Positions 44,082 to 53,599 of a DNA stretch of 64,000 nucleotides are shown one piece after another. Position 1 is the first letter of the stretch. Every line of letters begins with the position of its first letter. The notes under the pieces are model-generated. The model had not been told where the DNA came from and did no database searches. It saw nothing but the letters and a program-made list of their open reading frames with translations. The stretch spans positions 92,437-156,436 of the forward strand of contig NZ_JAYFUM010000017.1 in NCBI RefSeq assembly GCF_034929435.1, given 5' to 3'. The translations under genes and the position numbers were made by a program. Source of the stretch: Arcicella rigui. GTDB lineage: Bacteria; Bacteroidota; Bacteroidia; Cytophagales; Spirosomataceae.

Positions 44082-47018
44082 TTACTCCAACAATGCCAAT
44101 ACATCATCTTTGGTAAGTGATTTTACAAAACTTTCTTCTGTGGTAATTAGCTCATTGGCAAGGCGTTGTTTGCTTTGTTGTAGGGCTAAAATCTTTTCTT
44201 CTACGGTATTTTTAGTAATAAATTTATAGGTAAAAACCGTATTTACTTGCCCAATTCGGTGAGCTCTGTCGATGGCTTGGGCTTCAATTGCTGGATTCCA
44301 CCAAGGGTCTAAAATAAAGACATAATCGGCTGCGGTAAGATTTAGCCCCAAACCGCCTGCTTTGAGTGAAATCAAGAAAATCCGAACGTCTTCATTATGC
44401 TGAAATTTCTCTACTTGTGCTTGTCGGTCGTGGGTACTTCCATCCAAGTAAGCATAGACACGATTGGCTTTGTCGAGTTCTTCTCTGAACAAATCAAGAT
44501 GTTTTACAAATTGACTAAAAATCAATACTTTATGTCCTTCTTCCAGAATTGAATCTAATTTCTCCAATACATCTTGTAATTTCCCCGAATCGCCTTCATA
44601 AGTACCGTCGGTCATTTTTGGGTGATTTGCCAATTGGCGTAATTTGGTCAAACCTTGCAAAACTACCATTTGCGACATCGCCATTCCTGCTTCTTCAATA
44701 TGCTCTAAAATCAAATTTCTGAAATACGATTTCGCTTCTTCGTACTCTTTTTCCTGTTGGTCAGTCATTTGGGCATAGTGAATACTTTCAATTTTTGGCG
44801 GTAGTTCGGTGGCTACTTGCGACTTGTGCCTTCTTAGCATAAAAGGTTTGATGATAGAATACAGCCTTTGCATTTTGGCATCGTCTCCCTTTTTTTCAAT
44901 CGGTACTTGGAATTCATTTCTGAAAAAATGCTGAGAACCCAATAATCCCGGATTGATAAAAGTCATCTGCGACCATAAATCCATCGTACTGTTTTCCAAA
45001 GGCGTACCTGTAAGTACCAAACGATTGCGAGTATTCAACTGCATAACGGCTTTGGTAATGTAAGATGCTGGATTTTTTATCGCCTGCGATTCATCTAAAA
45101 TCACATAGTTAAAACGATAATTTTTTAATAAATCTATATCAATTCTTACGATTCCGTAAGTGGTAATTACTACGTCGTACTGGTCGAAGTGTTCAATATT
45201 TTTATCTCGATATGTACCTGTATAAGTCAAGATTTTAAGCTCTGGCGTAAATTTCCGAGCTTCCATTTCCCAGTTATAAATCAGCGAAGTGGGTAAAATC
45301 AACAAACTTGGCTGTGGAATTTCTTGCTCTTTCTGCGACTGGAGTAAAGTAAGTGTCTGAACGGTTTTTCCTAAACCCATATCATCGGCAAGGCATCCGC
45401 CAAAATGATAATCATTCAAAAAACGCATCCAATCATAACCTGCTTTTTGGTACGGACGCAAACTTCCTTTGAAACCTTTGGGTAAATGGTACGATTGTAT
45501 TTCCTCAAAATCTCTCAGTTTTTCTAATTTTCTACTCAAAACAGCCGTTGCCAACGATTCACTTTGTAAATCTTGAACCAAAGATAAATGATGTTTTTTC
45601 AAGATAAATCCTTCACGTTCAGTATGTTGTTCGATAAAAGCGAACAATTCAGAATACTGCGTAAACCAAATTTCGGGAATCACCGCAATTTCACCGTTGG
45701 GTAAAGTAAATTCTCGTTTTTTGTGAAGAATCAAATTGCGGAGTTTCAAAAAGGGAATTTCAAATTCTCCGAAATGCACAATAGCGTGAATATCAAACCA
45801 ATCGTTTCCTTCGGTGATATTTACTTCAATATTTGAATAACCCAAGAAGTACTTTTTGCCATCGTCCTGCACATTTTGCTCAATCAAAAATCCTTTTTCG
45901 GTAAGTGAAGCATAGTTTTTCTGAATCCAAGCGAAAGCATCACTTTTGGGCAATAACATTCTTCCGTTTTTGAGGTCTAAACCCAAAGAATTGAGCAAAA
46001 GCAAGGTTGATTTTTCAAAATCTAAATCTCGGCGAACTCTATGAAAAACATAATCGTCGCCTTTTTTTTCCATACTTACATTTACTTCTGTGGAAAAACT
46101 ATCAAAACGAAAAGTATATTTTCCGTACTGAAAAGCCAAGTGGATATTTAAGGCAATGTCTTCGTCTTCAATATTGTTTGTACTTTGGTTTTCAAAAAGG
46201 CTACTTTGCAGTACTTTTTGTTCGGATACATTCAAAATCGGAACTCCTTGATAGGCTTCAGTACGAATTTCAAAACCTTTGGCGTGTACATCAAACATTG
46301 AAATGATAGACGAAACAAACTTGCGGTAATAATCTTCTTCCAAATTTTTCGGAATCAGAATAAATTTCTTCTGAAAGAAAGGACGCAGTTTTTTGCCGTC
46401 AACTTCTTTGGCAAAATGATACAATTTGTTTTCAACAATAATCCAAGCGGGTTCGTCGCAAACGATAAAGGCGTTTTTGTATTGAAAATCCACTTTTTGC
46501 CCTTCGTATTTTATCGTTGGGAAATAATGAGTGTTATCACTATTTCGCATAAAATGAAAAAGTACGGTTGCTTTTTCAGGTAATACTTCAATGGATTGCC
46601 AAATCGGATTGCCATCACCGCCCATAATGAAAAGCTTTTTGCCCAGTAGCAAAGGCAACATTTCAGCTTTTATTTTTTCGATATAAGTAGCGATGAGTTC
46701 CTGCAAGCCTTTTTCGCCTTTTTGAGGGTCATATACTTTCAAGAAAAAATCAACAACGGTTCTCTTTTTTGTACCTACAAATTTTTTATAAATATTTTCA
46801 GATTGAAGCGAGTCGATGAGTTTTACCAATTTCAAATCTTGTGGGTCTAAGCCGTGGGCAAACTCTGAAATATTTTTGATAGAAACGTTTTGATTCAGCA
46901 AGGTCAGTTCTCCTTTATCGTCCAATTGTACGACAAAGGCTTCAAAAAGATAGCCAAGATACTCGTGGTTGAGTATCGAATAAATAATCTGAAAAGGTTG
47001 CGTAGTAGAAACTTTCAT
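44082..47018 (-). CDS. SNF2-family DEAD/DEAH-box helicase
   Basis: 978 residues from ATG 47018. An N-terminal half of unassigned fold precedes a SNF2 ATPase: LADDMGLGKTVQTL (Walker A), ILDESQAIKNP (motif II as DESQ), LTGTPLEN (motif III), then helicase C motifs LIFSQFVKHL, YLDGSTHDRQAQV, LISLKAGGLGLNLTAA, QAIDRAHRIGQ. No SWIM zinc finger is visible at the N-terminus. Bacterial SNF2 proteins remodel protein-DNA complexes (RapA, HepA type); role here unknown. Confidence 0.93.
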   Translation of the reverse strand: MKVSTTQPFQIIYSILNHEYLGYLFEAFVVQLDDKGELTLLNQNVSIKNISEFAHGLDPQDLKLVKLIDSLQSENIYKKFVGTKKRTVVDFFLKVYDPQKGEKGLQELIATYIEKIKAEMLPLLLGKKLFIMGGDGNPIWQSIEVLPEKATVLFHFMRNSDNTHYFPTIKYEGQKVDFQYKNAFIVCDEPAWIIVENKLYHFAKEVDGKKLRPFFQKKFILIPKNLEEDYYRKFVSSIISMFDVHAKGFEIRTEAYQGVPILNVSEQKVLQSSLFENQSTNNIEDEDIALNIHLAFQYGKYTFRFDSFSTEVNVSMEKKGDDYVFHRVRRDLDFEKSTLLLLNSLGLDLKNGRMLLPKSDAFAWIQKNYASLTEKGFLIEQNVQDDGKKYFLGYSNIEVNITEGNDWFDIHAIVHFGEFEIPFLKLRNLILHKKREFTLPNGEIAVIPEIWFTQYSELFAFIEQHTEREGFILKKHHLSLVQDLQSESLATAVLSRKLEKLRDFEEIQSYHLPKGFKGSLRPYQKAGYDWMRFLNDYHFGGCLADDMGLGKTVQTLTLLQSQKEQEIPQPSLLILPTSLIYNWEMEARKFTPELKILTYTGTYRDKNIEHFDQYDVVITTYGIVRIDIDLLKNYRFNYVILDESQAIKNPASYITKAVMQLNTRNRLVLTGTPLENSTMDLWSQMTFINPGLLGSQHFFRNEFQVPIEKKGDDAKMQRLYSIIKPFMLRRHKSQVATELPPKIESIHYAQMTDQQEKEYEEAKSYFRNLILEHIEEAGMAMSQMVVLQGLTKLRQLANHPKMTDGTYEGDSGKLQDVLEKLDSILEEGHKVLIFSQFVKHLDLFREELDKANRVYAYLDGSTHDRQAQVEKFQHNEDVRIFLISLKAGGLGLNLTAADYVFILDPWWNPAIEAQAIDRAHRIGQVNTVFTYKFITKNTVEEKILALQQSKQRLANELITTEESFVKSLTKDDVLALLE

Positions 47019-47087
47019 AGAAAGTAAGGTATTTTCTCGGCAGAGGAAAAAGTTGTTTTGAACATAAAAGATGTTGATAATCAACAA

Positions 47088-47118
47088 AAAACTCATTATT
47101 TGGAAAATAATGAGTTTT
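47088..47118. terminator. Hairpin upstream of the helicase gene
   Basis: AAAACTCATTATTT (47088-47101) pairs over 14 bases with 47105-47118, loop GGA. Placed between the TPR gene stop and the helicase start on the same strand. Confidence 0.55.
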
Positions 47119-47175
47119 AAATATACCGAAAATGATACTTTCTAACAAATAATTAAAGACATATTTTGATATTCA

Positions 47176-47236
47176 GTAGCCCGAGTTTCCAACTCGTGTC
47201 AATTATATGTTTTAACGAGTTGGAAACTTGTGTTAC
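47176..47236. repeat. REPIN-like palindrome pair, overlapping the stop codon of the TPR gene
   Basis: GTAG at 47176 is followed by a hairpin with stem CGAGTT/AACTCG; an inverted copy ending in GTTAC closes at 47236. Outer GTA-type ends as in REP elements bound by RAYT proteins. The minus-strand stop TAA of the TPR gene (47233-47235) lies inside the second copy. Confidence 0.85.
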
Positions 47237-48471
47237 TTTTTCTTTCTTCTGGCTTTTTTAGCTTCTGTTAATAATTTTTTTGCTTCGTCTCTTTGTGGAG
47301 ATTTGCGGTCGGAGTCGTCAATTACTTGTTTGAAATACTCAATGGCTTTGTCGTAATCTTGTTCTTGCAAAGAAATTCTTCCCAAAGCAATCATCGACGA
47401 TAAGTAATAGCCTGAATTGGTTGTTCCTGTGAGTACGGCAAAATCAATGGTTTTTTGATAATAAATTTTTGCTTGTGCGTAGTCTCGGTCATAATTAAAG
47501 GCATAATAAGCCAAAATATAAGAAGCATATCTACCACTTACGCCTTCATAACCGGGATAATGCTCGTCTATTTTTTGTAAAATGCCTTTTGCCAAGGCTT
47601 TAGCTTCTGGTACTCTGCCAGACACGAATGCACAACGGGCGTAAAATCTTTGGAAAAAAGGATTGTCGGGATAAGTTTCATAAGTATATTTTGCCAAATT
47701 CAGGGCTTTGTCGTTCATGTTTTCCAAGCCATAAATCTGGAGTAAAAAGTAACGAGCTTCTGTACGAGTGTAAAAAGCATTATAGCTTACTTTTTCTAAC
47801 TGAGCAATTCCTTTTGCCTTGTCGCCTTTGGGAAATAACCAAAGTACTGGACGCAACATGGCGTAATTTTCTTTTACATAATAGAAGTAATAATTATAAA
47901 GCCCGTCGCCAAACATTAATTCTGGACTAAAATCAGAGAAACTTCTCGAACGGTCGAGGTACTTCAAGGCATTTTTAGCGGCAAAAGTCGCCTTTGTCCA
48001 GTGTTTTCTTTCAGAATGCAAACGTCCTTTGAACGCATAAGCCGCCGCCATAAAAAAGGCAGCTTCGGGGTTTTCAGAATCGTCCCAAATTTTTTCGGCT
48101 TTTTCGATACTCTTGTCCATGTATTCCAAACAACGTTCGTCGTAAATCACGTTTTCGGTATTGGGTACAATTTTCCACCACTCCATCAATCCCAATAAAA
48201 AATCAGGTAGTGGGTGTTCTGGATATTTTACTTTTAAATAATTGAATTCTCTTTCAGCTTCATAAAATTTAAAATTATACATGTGATTGATAGCCTGCGT
48301 AGCCTCAATTTGTACTTCGGTAGTAAGCAAAAGCATTCCTTTAGAACGTTCCTTTTCTGCTTTTTCGGTATCTACCCACCATTGGGCTTTTGTAGTTTGT
48401 TGGTAGCAAAGGAGCAAAAGGCAAGAGAGGCTTATCTTGATAAAACTCGTAAAATCAAATACTTTTTTCAT
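47233..48471 (-). CDS. Secreted tetratricopeptide-repeat protein
   Basis: 412 residues. Signal peptide of about 30 residues (LSCLLLLCYQQTTKAQ). The rest is helical with TPR units: HMYNFKFYEAEREFNYLKVKYPEHP, LNLAKYTYETYPDNPFF, DYAQAKIYYQKTIDFA, DYDKAIEYFKQVI, ending in a lysine/arginine-rich tail (KKARRKKK). Probably periplasmic or outer-membrane-associated scaffold. The final codons fall in a REP element, so the 3' end may have been remodelled by repeat insertion. Confidence 0.85.
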   Translation of the reverse strand: MKKVFDFTSFIKISLSCLLLLCYQQTTKAQWWVDTEKAEKERSKGMLLLTTEVQIEATQAINHMYNFKFYEAEREFNYLKVKYPEHPLPDFLLGLMEWWKIVPNTENVIYDERCLEYMDKSIEKAEKIWDDSENPEAAFFMAAAYAFKGRLHSERKHWTKATFAAKNALKYLDRSRSFSDFSPELMFGDGLYNYYFYYVKENYAMLRPVLWLFPKGDKAKGIAQLEKVSYNAFYTRTEARYFLLQIYGLENMNDKALNLAKYTYETYPDNPFFQRFYARCAFVSGRVPEAKALAKGILQKIDEHYPGYEGVSGRYASYILAYYAFNYDRDYAQAKIYYQKTIDFAVLTGTTNSGYYLSSMIALGRISLQEQDYDKAIEYFKQVIDDSDRKSPQRDEAKKLLTEAKKARRKKK

Positions 48472-48667
48472 GGTTGATTGTCTTTTCAGGATGTAAATTT
48501 AAGGAAATTTTAAGGATTGACTTAATGAAGTACTAACGAAAACGTTTCTTTAAAAAGTGTTGTAAAAGATTCTTCCTAAAAGATTTGCTTCACGATGTAC
48601 GATAATCTCATTTGGCGAACATTTTAGATTCGAGTACTTTTACAAATTAAGACGAAACAACAAACGA

Positions 48668-49207
48668 ATGAAACCAACAATTCAGGTACACGATAAACAC
48701 TTTGAAGTATTAATTGCTCAACACATTTTAGAAGAACGCATTGCTGATATTGCCCAAAATCTCAATGAAGATTTTGCAGGTAAAAAGCCCATTTTCCTTG
48801 CCATTCTCAATGGCTCATTTATGTTTGCCGCACAATTGATGAAATCCATTACACTGGATTGTCAGATTACTTTCCTAAGAGTATCTTCTTATCAAGCCAC
48901 CGAATCTACGGGAAAAGTATTGCAAATTTTGGGTTTGAACGAATCTTTAACAGGGCGAGACGTAATTGTAGTAGAAGACATCATCGACACAGGGCTGACG
49001 ATGATTGAAATCAAAAGGCAATTATTGGCTCAAGCTCCTGCTTCGCTTTCTATCGTAACGCTTTTTCAAAAGCCAGAGGCACTGAAGCAACCTATCGACA
49101 TCCAACACGTAGGTTTTGAACTTGAAAACAAATTTGTATTAGGCTACGGTTTAGACTACGATGAATTGGGAAGAAACTTAGCCGATTTATATGTTTTGTG
49201 TGAGTAG
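48668..49207 (+). CDS. hpt: Hypoxanthine phosphoribosyltransferase
   Basis: 179 residues of type I phosphoribosyltransferase. The PRPP-binding motif VIVVEDIIDTGLTM is at about 99-112, FLAILNGSFMFAA near residue 41 and GFELENKFVLGYGLDYDELGRNL near the C-terminus supply the purine-binding and loop residues of HPRT. Salvages hypoxanthine and guanine. Single gene. Confidence 0.95.
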   Translation: MKPTIQVHDKHFEVLIAQHILEERIADIAQNLNEDFAGKKPIFLAILNGSFMFAAQLMKSITLDCQITFLRVSSYQATESTGKVLQILGLNESLTGRDVIVVEDIIDTGLTMIEIKRQLLAQAPASLSIVTLFQKPEALKQPIDIQHVGFELENKFVLGYGLDYDELGRNLADLYVLCE

Positions 49208-49245
49208 GAATACCTTAAAATAAGCTTAAAGCTTTAAGTAAAACA

Positions 49246-49276
49246 TTGTATTAAAAGTATAATTAATTTAATTTTG
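49246..49276 (+). promoter_or_regulatory. Bacteroidota-type promoter of the esterase gene
   Basis: TTG at 49246-49248, 20-base spacer, then TAATTTTG at 49269-49276, matching -33 (TTG/TTTG) and -7 (TAnnTTTG) consensus. ATG follows at 49311. Confidence 0.5.
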
Positions 49277-49310
49277 TTGCTTGAGGTACAACAATCACAC
49301 ACATAATTAA

Positions 49311-50390
49311 ATGAGTAAAAGCGTATTATATTTTGAATTAAGCACACCCGTTGAAGACAATCGCCCTGTGTATCTAACAGGAAGTTTTAATCAATGGCTT
49401 CCAGATAAAGAAGAATTCAAACTCAGTAAAATTGAAGAAGGGAAATATCTATTTAAAGTACCCGACACGGTAAAATTGCCCGAAACTTTTGAATATAAAT
49501 ATACCAAGGGAGGCTGGAATCAGGTAGAATTAGATGAGTTCGGAATGCCAACGCCCAACAGAATTGCCAAAACCAGAATGGGCGTTTTGAAAGATTTTGT
49601 TCCACACTGGAGAATGGACGGCGAGAATCTTTCAGAAAATTTGATGCCTGAAATCAGATTGGTTTCAGATGCTTTTGAAATTCCACAATTAGAAAGAAAG
49701 AGGGCAGTTTATATACTTTTACCCCACAATTACGAAAAAACAGACAAACGTTATCCCGTAATTTATTTACAGGATGCTCAGAATTTATTCAACGAAGACG
49801 CTGAATTTAAAAATTGGGGAATTGATAAACAATTGGCCGTGCTGGCATCTCGTGGTAGTGGCGATGTGATTATCGTAGCCATTGCACACGGTGGCGAACA
49901 GCGTTATCAAGAGTATTCGCCTTATAATAATCCTAAAATGGGCAAAGGACAAGGACGCAAGTACGCTCAGTTTTTAGCAAAAACCCTGAAACCTTATATT
50001 GATGCCAATTTTAGAACCAAGCCCGAAAGAGAATTTACAGGGATTGGCGGAAGTTCGCTGGGTGGATTAATCAGTATTTATGCAGGATTGATGTTTCCAG
50101 AAACATTTAGCAAACTGATGATTTTTTCGCCAGCACTTTGGGTTTCGCCCAATATTTATTTTGATGCTATCGACTTTATTTCGCATTTGCCCAATAAAAT
50201 TTACATTTATGCAGGTGGCGAAGAAGGTAGTACGATGTTGCCAAATGTAGAAAAACTCAAACAAACCTTTCAGCGACAAGGCATCAGAAAAACCGAAATC
50301 AACGTTTCATTCGACCCCGAAGGTACACATACCGAAGAACAATGGGGAAAAGAATTTCCTAAAGCCGTAGAATGGTTGTTTTTCAAATAA
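49311..50390 (+). CDS. Alpha/beta hydrolase (esterase D-like) with N-terminal CBM48-like domain
   Basis: 359 residues, no signal peptide. Residues 1-95 resemble a glycogen-binding/CBM48 module (VYLTGSFNQW, FEYKYTKGGWNQVELDEFG). Residues 130-359 are an esterase D/Fes-type hydrolase with nucleophile in GIGGSSLGGLISIY, HGGEQRYQEYSPY and a late His (GTHTEEQWG). The combination occurs in Bacteroidota carbohydrate esterases and enterochelin-esterase relatives; natural substrate unknown. Its own promoter and terminator make it monocistronic. Confidence 0.88.
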   Translation: MSKSVLYFELSTPVEDNRPVYLTGSFNQWLPDKEEFKLSKIEEGKYLFKVPDTVKLPETFEYKYTKGGWNQVELDEFGMPTPNRIAKTRMGVLKDFVPHWRMDGENLSENLMPEIRLVSDAFEIPQLERKRAVYILLPHNYEKTDKRYPVIYLQDAQNLFNEDAEFKNWGIDKQLAVLASRGSGDVIIVAIAHGGEQRYQEYSPYNNPKMGKGQGRKYAQFLAKTLKPYIDANFRTKPEREFTGIGGSSLGGLISIYAGLMFPETFSKLMIFSPALWVSPNIYFDAIDFISHLPNKIYIYAGGEEGSTMLPNVEKLKQTFQRQGIRKTEINVSFDPEGTHTEEQWGKEFPKAVEWLFFK

Positions 50391-50397
50391 AAAATTA

Positions 50398-50444
50398 AAA
50401 AACGCCTACTTGTTTACAAATTCAGTAAATAAGTAGGTGTTTTT
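50398..50444 (+). terminator. Hairpin terminator after esterase gene
   Basis: Arms 50398-50416 and 50426-50444 pair over about 19 bases with G:U pairs (core CGCCTACTT / AAGTAGGTG), ending in T-run. Confidence 0.85.
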
Positions 50445-50538
50445 GATTTTAATACATATTACTTGAGGCTTAAAAATACTCAAGTATTGGTCCAAAAAAG
50501 CTCACATTTTAATAACATACCTCTGTCACTTTTATTGG

Positions 50539-50546
50539 TATATTTG
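50539..50546 (+). promoter_or_regulatory. -7 promoter box of glpD
   Basis: TATATTTG is an exact TAnnTTTG match, 26 bases before the glpD ATG; the -33 region is not distinct. Confidence 0.45.
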
Positions 50547-50571
50547 TGAAACATCAGGTAAAATCTTCATT

Positions 50572-52140
50572 ATGAATCGTAAAGAACAATTAAACAAAAT
50601 ATCGTCAACATCACAATTTGATTTATGTATTATTGGTGGAGGTGCAAGCGGAGCTGGCATTGCTCTGGATGCAAGCCTGAGAGGTTTGAAAGTACTTTTG
50701 ATTGATAAATTTGATTTTGCAGGACAAACTACTTCTAAATCGACTAAACTGATTCATGGAGGCGTTCGATATTTGGAACAAGCCGTAAAAAAATTAGACT
50801 GGGAACAGTATAAAATGGTTCAGAAGAGTTTGCACGAAAGAGATACGTTATTACGAAATGCTCCGCATCTTACTCGCCCTTTGCCTTTGCTAACGCCTTG
50901 TTATAATTGGTTTGAAGGAATTTATCTGACTATCGGTCTGAAATTGTATGAATGGATTGCTGGTTCGCACAGTATCGGAGCGAGCAAATGGCTTTCTCGT
51001 AAAGAAGCATTGACTTATATTCCAGAACTCAAGCAAAAAAATCTTAGTTCGGCAGTATTGTATTACGACGGACAGTTAGACGACGCACGTTACTGTTTAG
51101 CCATTTTGCAAAAAGCCGAAACTTTAGGAGCAACCATTCTGAATTATGCCGAAGCCGTTCAGTTTGAAAAAGATACATCAGGAAAGCTAACTGCTTTACA
51201 AATAAAAGATACACTTAGTGGCAATACTTTTGCGGTGCAGTCGAAAGTATTTATCAATGCCACGGGCCCATTTGCTGACCACGTTCGCCAAATGGCAAAT
51301 CCGAATTTGAAATCACGTATGAAAGTGAGTAGGGGAGCTCACGTGGTGTTGCCGCCAAATTTAATGAAAAACGAAACGGCAATTTTAGTCCCAAAAACTG
51401 ATGATGGGCGAGTATTGTTCATCATTCCGTGGCAAGACCATCTTTTGGTGGGTACAACAGACGAAGAAGATAAACTTTCGGAAACGCCTGATTTGGAAGC
51501 CTACGAAATTCCTTACTTATTGAGTTACGTAAATCGTTATTTAGAAAAAGAAGTACGTCCAGAAGAAATTACAAGTGGTTTTGCAGGACAAAGACCTTTA
51601 TTGGGAAAAGCCGAGAAAGGTTCGGATACAAAATCGCTTGTGCGTGACCATGAAGTAGAAATTGATACAGCCAGCCAATTAGTAAGTATCATGGGTGGAA
51701 AATGGACGACTTATCGCTTGATGGCAAAAGATACGCTCGACCAGATTTATGAAAACATTTGGCAAACAACGCCAGTAGATTGTACTTCTGAAAAGCAATT
51801 ATTGCATGGAGCAGAAGGCTATCGTTTTGAAGATTGGCAAAAACTTTCGGAACAATATCAAGTATCGTCAGCGACTGCCCAGCATTTGATGAAAAAGTAC
51901 GGAGCTTTTGCCCAAAAAGTATTGGCACTTACCGACGCACAGCCAGCCTTAAAAGAACTGATTCAGCCTAATCATCCTTTTATCAAAGCTGAAATTGTGT
52001 ATGTGATTCAAGAAGAAATGGCAATGACGAGTCATGATGTTTTGTACAGAAGATTAGGACTTGCTCTAAGAGACGCCCAAGCAGCCAAAGCCTCAGAAGA
52101 AATGGTCGAAAACTTTTTGAAGACTTATCATTTTGAGTGA
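50572..52140 (+). CDS. glpD: Glycerol-3-phosphate dehydrogenase (aerobic, FAD)
   Basis: 522 residues. FAD-binding GGGASGAGIALDASLRG at about 22-38, then KSTKLIHGGVRYLE (substrate and FAD region) and a C-terminal DAO_C-like helical domain. Oxidises glycerol-3-phosphate to dihydroxyacetone phosphate and passes electrons to quinone at the membrane. The sensor-kinase gene follows 71 bases downstream. Confidence 0.95.
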   Translation: MNRKEQLNKISSTSQFDLCIIGGGASGAGIALDASLRGLKVLLIDKFDFAGQTTSKSTKLIHGGVRYLEQAVKKLDWEQYKMVQKSLHERDTLLRNAPHLTRPLPLLTPCYNWFEGIYLTIGLKLYEWIAGSHSIGASKWLSRKEALTYIPELKQKNLSSAVLYYDGQLDDARYCLAILQKAETLGATILNYAEAVQFEKDTSGKLTALQIKDTLSGNTFAVQSKVFINATGPFADHVRQMANPNLKSRMKVSRGAHVVLPPNLMKNETAILVPKTDDGRVLFIIPWQDHLLVGTTDEEDKLSETPDLEAYEIPYLLSYVNRYLEKEVRPEEITSGFAGQRPLLGKAEKGSDTKSLVRDHEVEIDTASQLVSIMGGKWTTYRLMAKDTLDQIYENIWQTTPVDCTSEKQLLHGAEGYRFEDWQKLSEQYQVSSATAQHLMKKYGAFAQKVLALTDAQPALKELIQPNHPFIKAEIVYVIQEEMAMTSHDVLYRRLGLALRDAQAAKASEEMVENFLKTYHFE

Positions 52141-52210
52141 TGAGCTTCGAGCAAACAGCCTTGTCTATTTATTCCTCTTATCTAAAAACTTTATCAGCAC
52201 TTATCAATTT

Positions 52211-53545
52211 ATGTTCAAACTCAATCGCTATGAAGTCAGTCTGACGATAAGGGTACTTTTTCTTTTGGCAAGTATCACAGCGGCAGCTTTTTGTATCGTA
52301 AATAATAAATTTACGTTACTCTTTTTTATTGGACTGGTTTTGTTTTTTCAGATTTTGAGTTTTGTTCAGTTTATTAATAAAACCAATACCGAGCTTACAC
52401 AATTTATCGAAGCCGTTCAGTATAGAGATTTTTCTTTGCAATTTGCCGAGAAAAATGCTCCTGTTTCGGTGCGGCAATTGCGGCGGGCTTTCAACCAAAT
52501 TAACGGTACTTTCAAACAGCTATCTTCCGAACGAGAAGAACAATATCAGTACTTACAGAAAATTTTAGAATTGGTTGATACGGGTATTTTGTCTTATGAC
52601 CAAACGGGTGAAGTAGGATGGATGAACGAGGCATTTAAAAAAATGCTTGCGATTCCGTATCTAAGAAATATTTCTTCTTTAGAAAAACGAAATCTTTATG
52701 TTTTTCAAGCCATTAGTTCGCTACAAAGTGGTGAAAACCAATTAGTAAAAATCGACCAAAAGCAAGTATTATTAGCCAAAACCACTTTTTTGAATGATGG
52801 CAAATTAACGCATTTAATTGCTTTTCAGAATGTAAACGAAGCCATTGAAGACACAGAGGCACAGGCTTATCAGAAATTACTGAGAGTAATGACGCACGAA
52901 ATCATGAATTCCGTAGCTCCGATTGCCTCTTTAGCCGAAACGATGGAAGAGCGTTTGAAAACAGGACAAAGTCCTAATCCATCCAATAAACAATTGTTGG
53001 AAGATATTACTTTGGGCGTGGCTACTATCAAAAAAAGAAGTGCCAATTTGTTGAAATTCGCCGATACTTATCGACAATTAGCTAAAGTTTCGATTACTTC
53101 TTTTGCGGTTTTTTATGTGAGAGATTTGTTTGAAAGTGTGGAAATTCTGCTTGAAAATCAGATTGAACAAAAGAATATAGAATTGGACGTAATCCTAAAA
53201 GATTTTGATTTACAAATCGAAGGCGATTTGGCTTTGGTAGAACAAGTACTAATCAATTTGATGATTAATGCCATTGATGCCGTAAAGGAATCTGAGCAAC
53301 CTAAAATTCAAATTTCAGCTTATAAAAATACGCAAGAAAAAGTAGTACTTGAAGTAAAAGACAATGGAATAGGAATGTCGGCAGAATTGATGGATAAAAT
53401 TTTTGTGCCGTTTTTTACTTCTAAAGCCAACGGTTCGGGGATTGGTCTGAGTCTTTCAAAACAAATTATGGCTTTGCACAAAGGCAGTATCACGGTACAT
53501 TCGGTAGAAGAACAAGGTACAGTTTTCAGACTGACCTTTGCATAA
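52211..53545 (+). CDS. Sensor histidine kinase, NtrY-like
   Basis: 444 residues from ATG 52211; a TTG at 52133 inside glpD was rejected. Two membrane helices (about 10-55) precede a PAS-like segment and a HisKA-HATPase core: phospho-acceptor His in VMTHEIMNSVAPI (about residue 245), N-box LINLMINAIDAV, G1 DNGIGMSAEL, G2 SGIGLSLSKQ. NtrY-type kinases normally sit next to an NtrX response regulator, but no regulator gene is adjacent, so it is an orphan in this window. Confidence 0.92.
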   Translation: MFKLNRYEVSLTIRVLFLLASITAAAFCIVNNKFTLLFFIGLVLFFQILSFVQFINKTNTELTQFIEAVQYRDFSLQFAEKNAPVSVRQLRRAFNQINGTFKQLSSEREEQYQYLQKILELVDTGILSYDQTGEVGWMNEAFKKMLAIPYLRNISSLEKRNLYVFQAISSLQSGENQLVKIDQKQVLLAKTTFLNDGKLTHLIAFQNVNEAIEDTEAQAYQKLLRVMTHEIMNSVAPIASLAETMEERLKTGQSPNPSNKQLLEDITLGVATIKKRSANLLKFADTYRQLAKVSITSFAVFYVRDLFESVEILLENQIEQKNIELDVILKDFDLQIEGDLALVEQVLINLMINAIDAVKESEQPKIQISAYKNTQEKVVLEVKDNGIGMSAELMDKIFVPFFTSKANGSGIGLSLSKQIMALHKGSITVHSVEEQGTVFRLTFA

Positions 53546-53546
53546 A

Positions 53547-53580
53547 AAAAGCGTAGAAGTATTTTTTCTCCTACGCTTTT
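53547..53580. terminator. Hairpin terminator between convergent genes
   Basis: AAAAGCGTAG (53547-53556) pairs with CTACGCTTTT (53571-53580); loop T-rich; suits both strands. Confidence 0.8.
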
Positions 53581-53599
53581 CTTGATAAAAATAATATTG

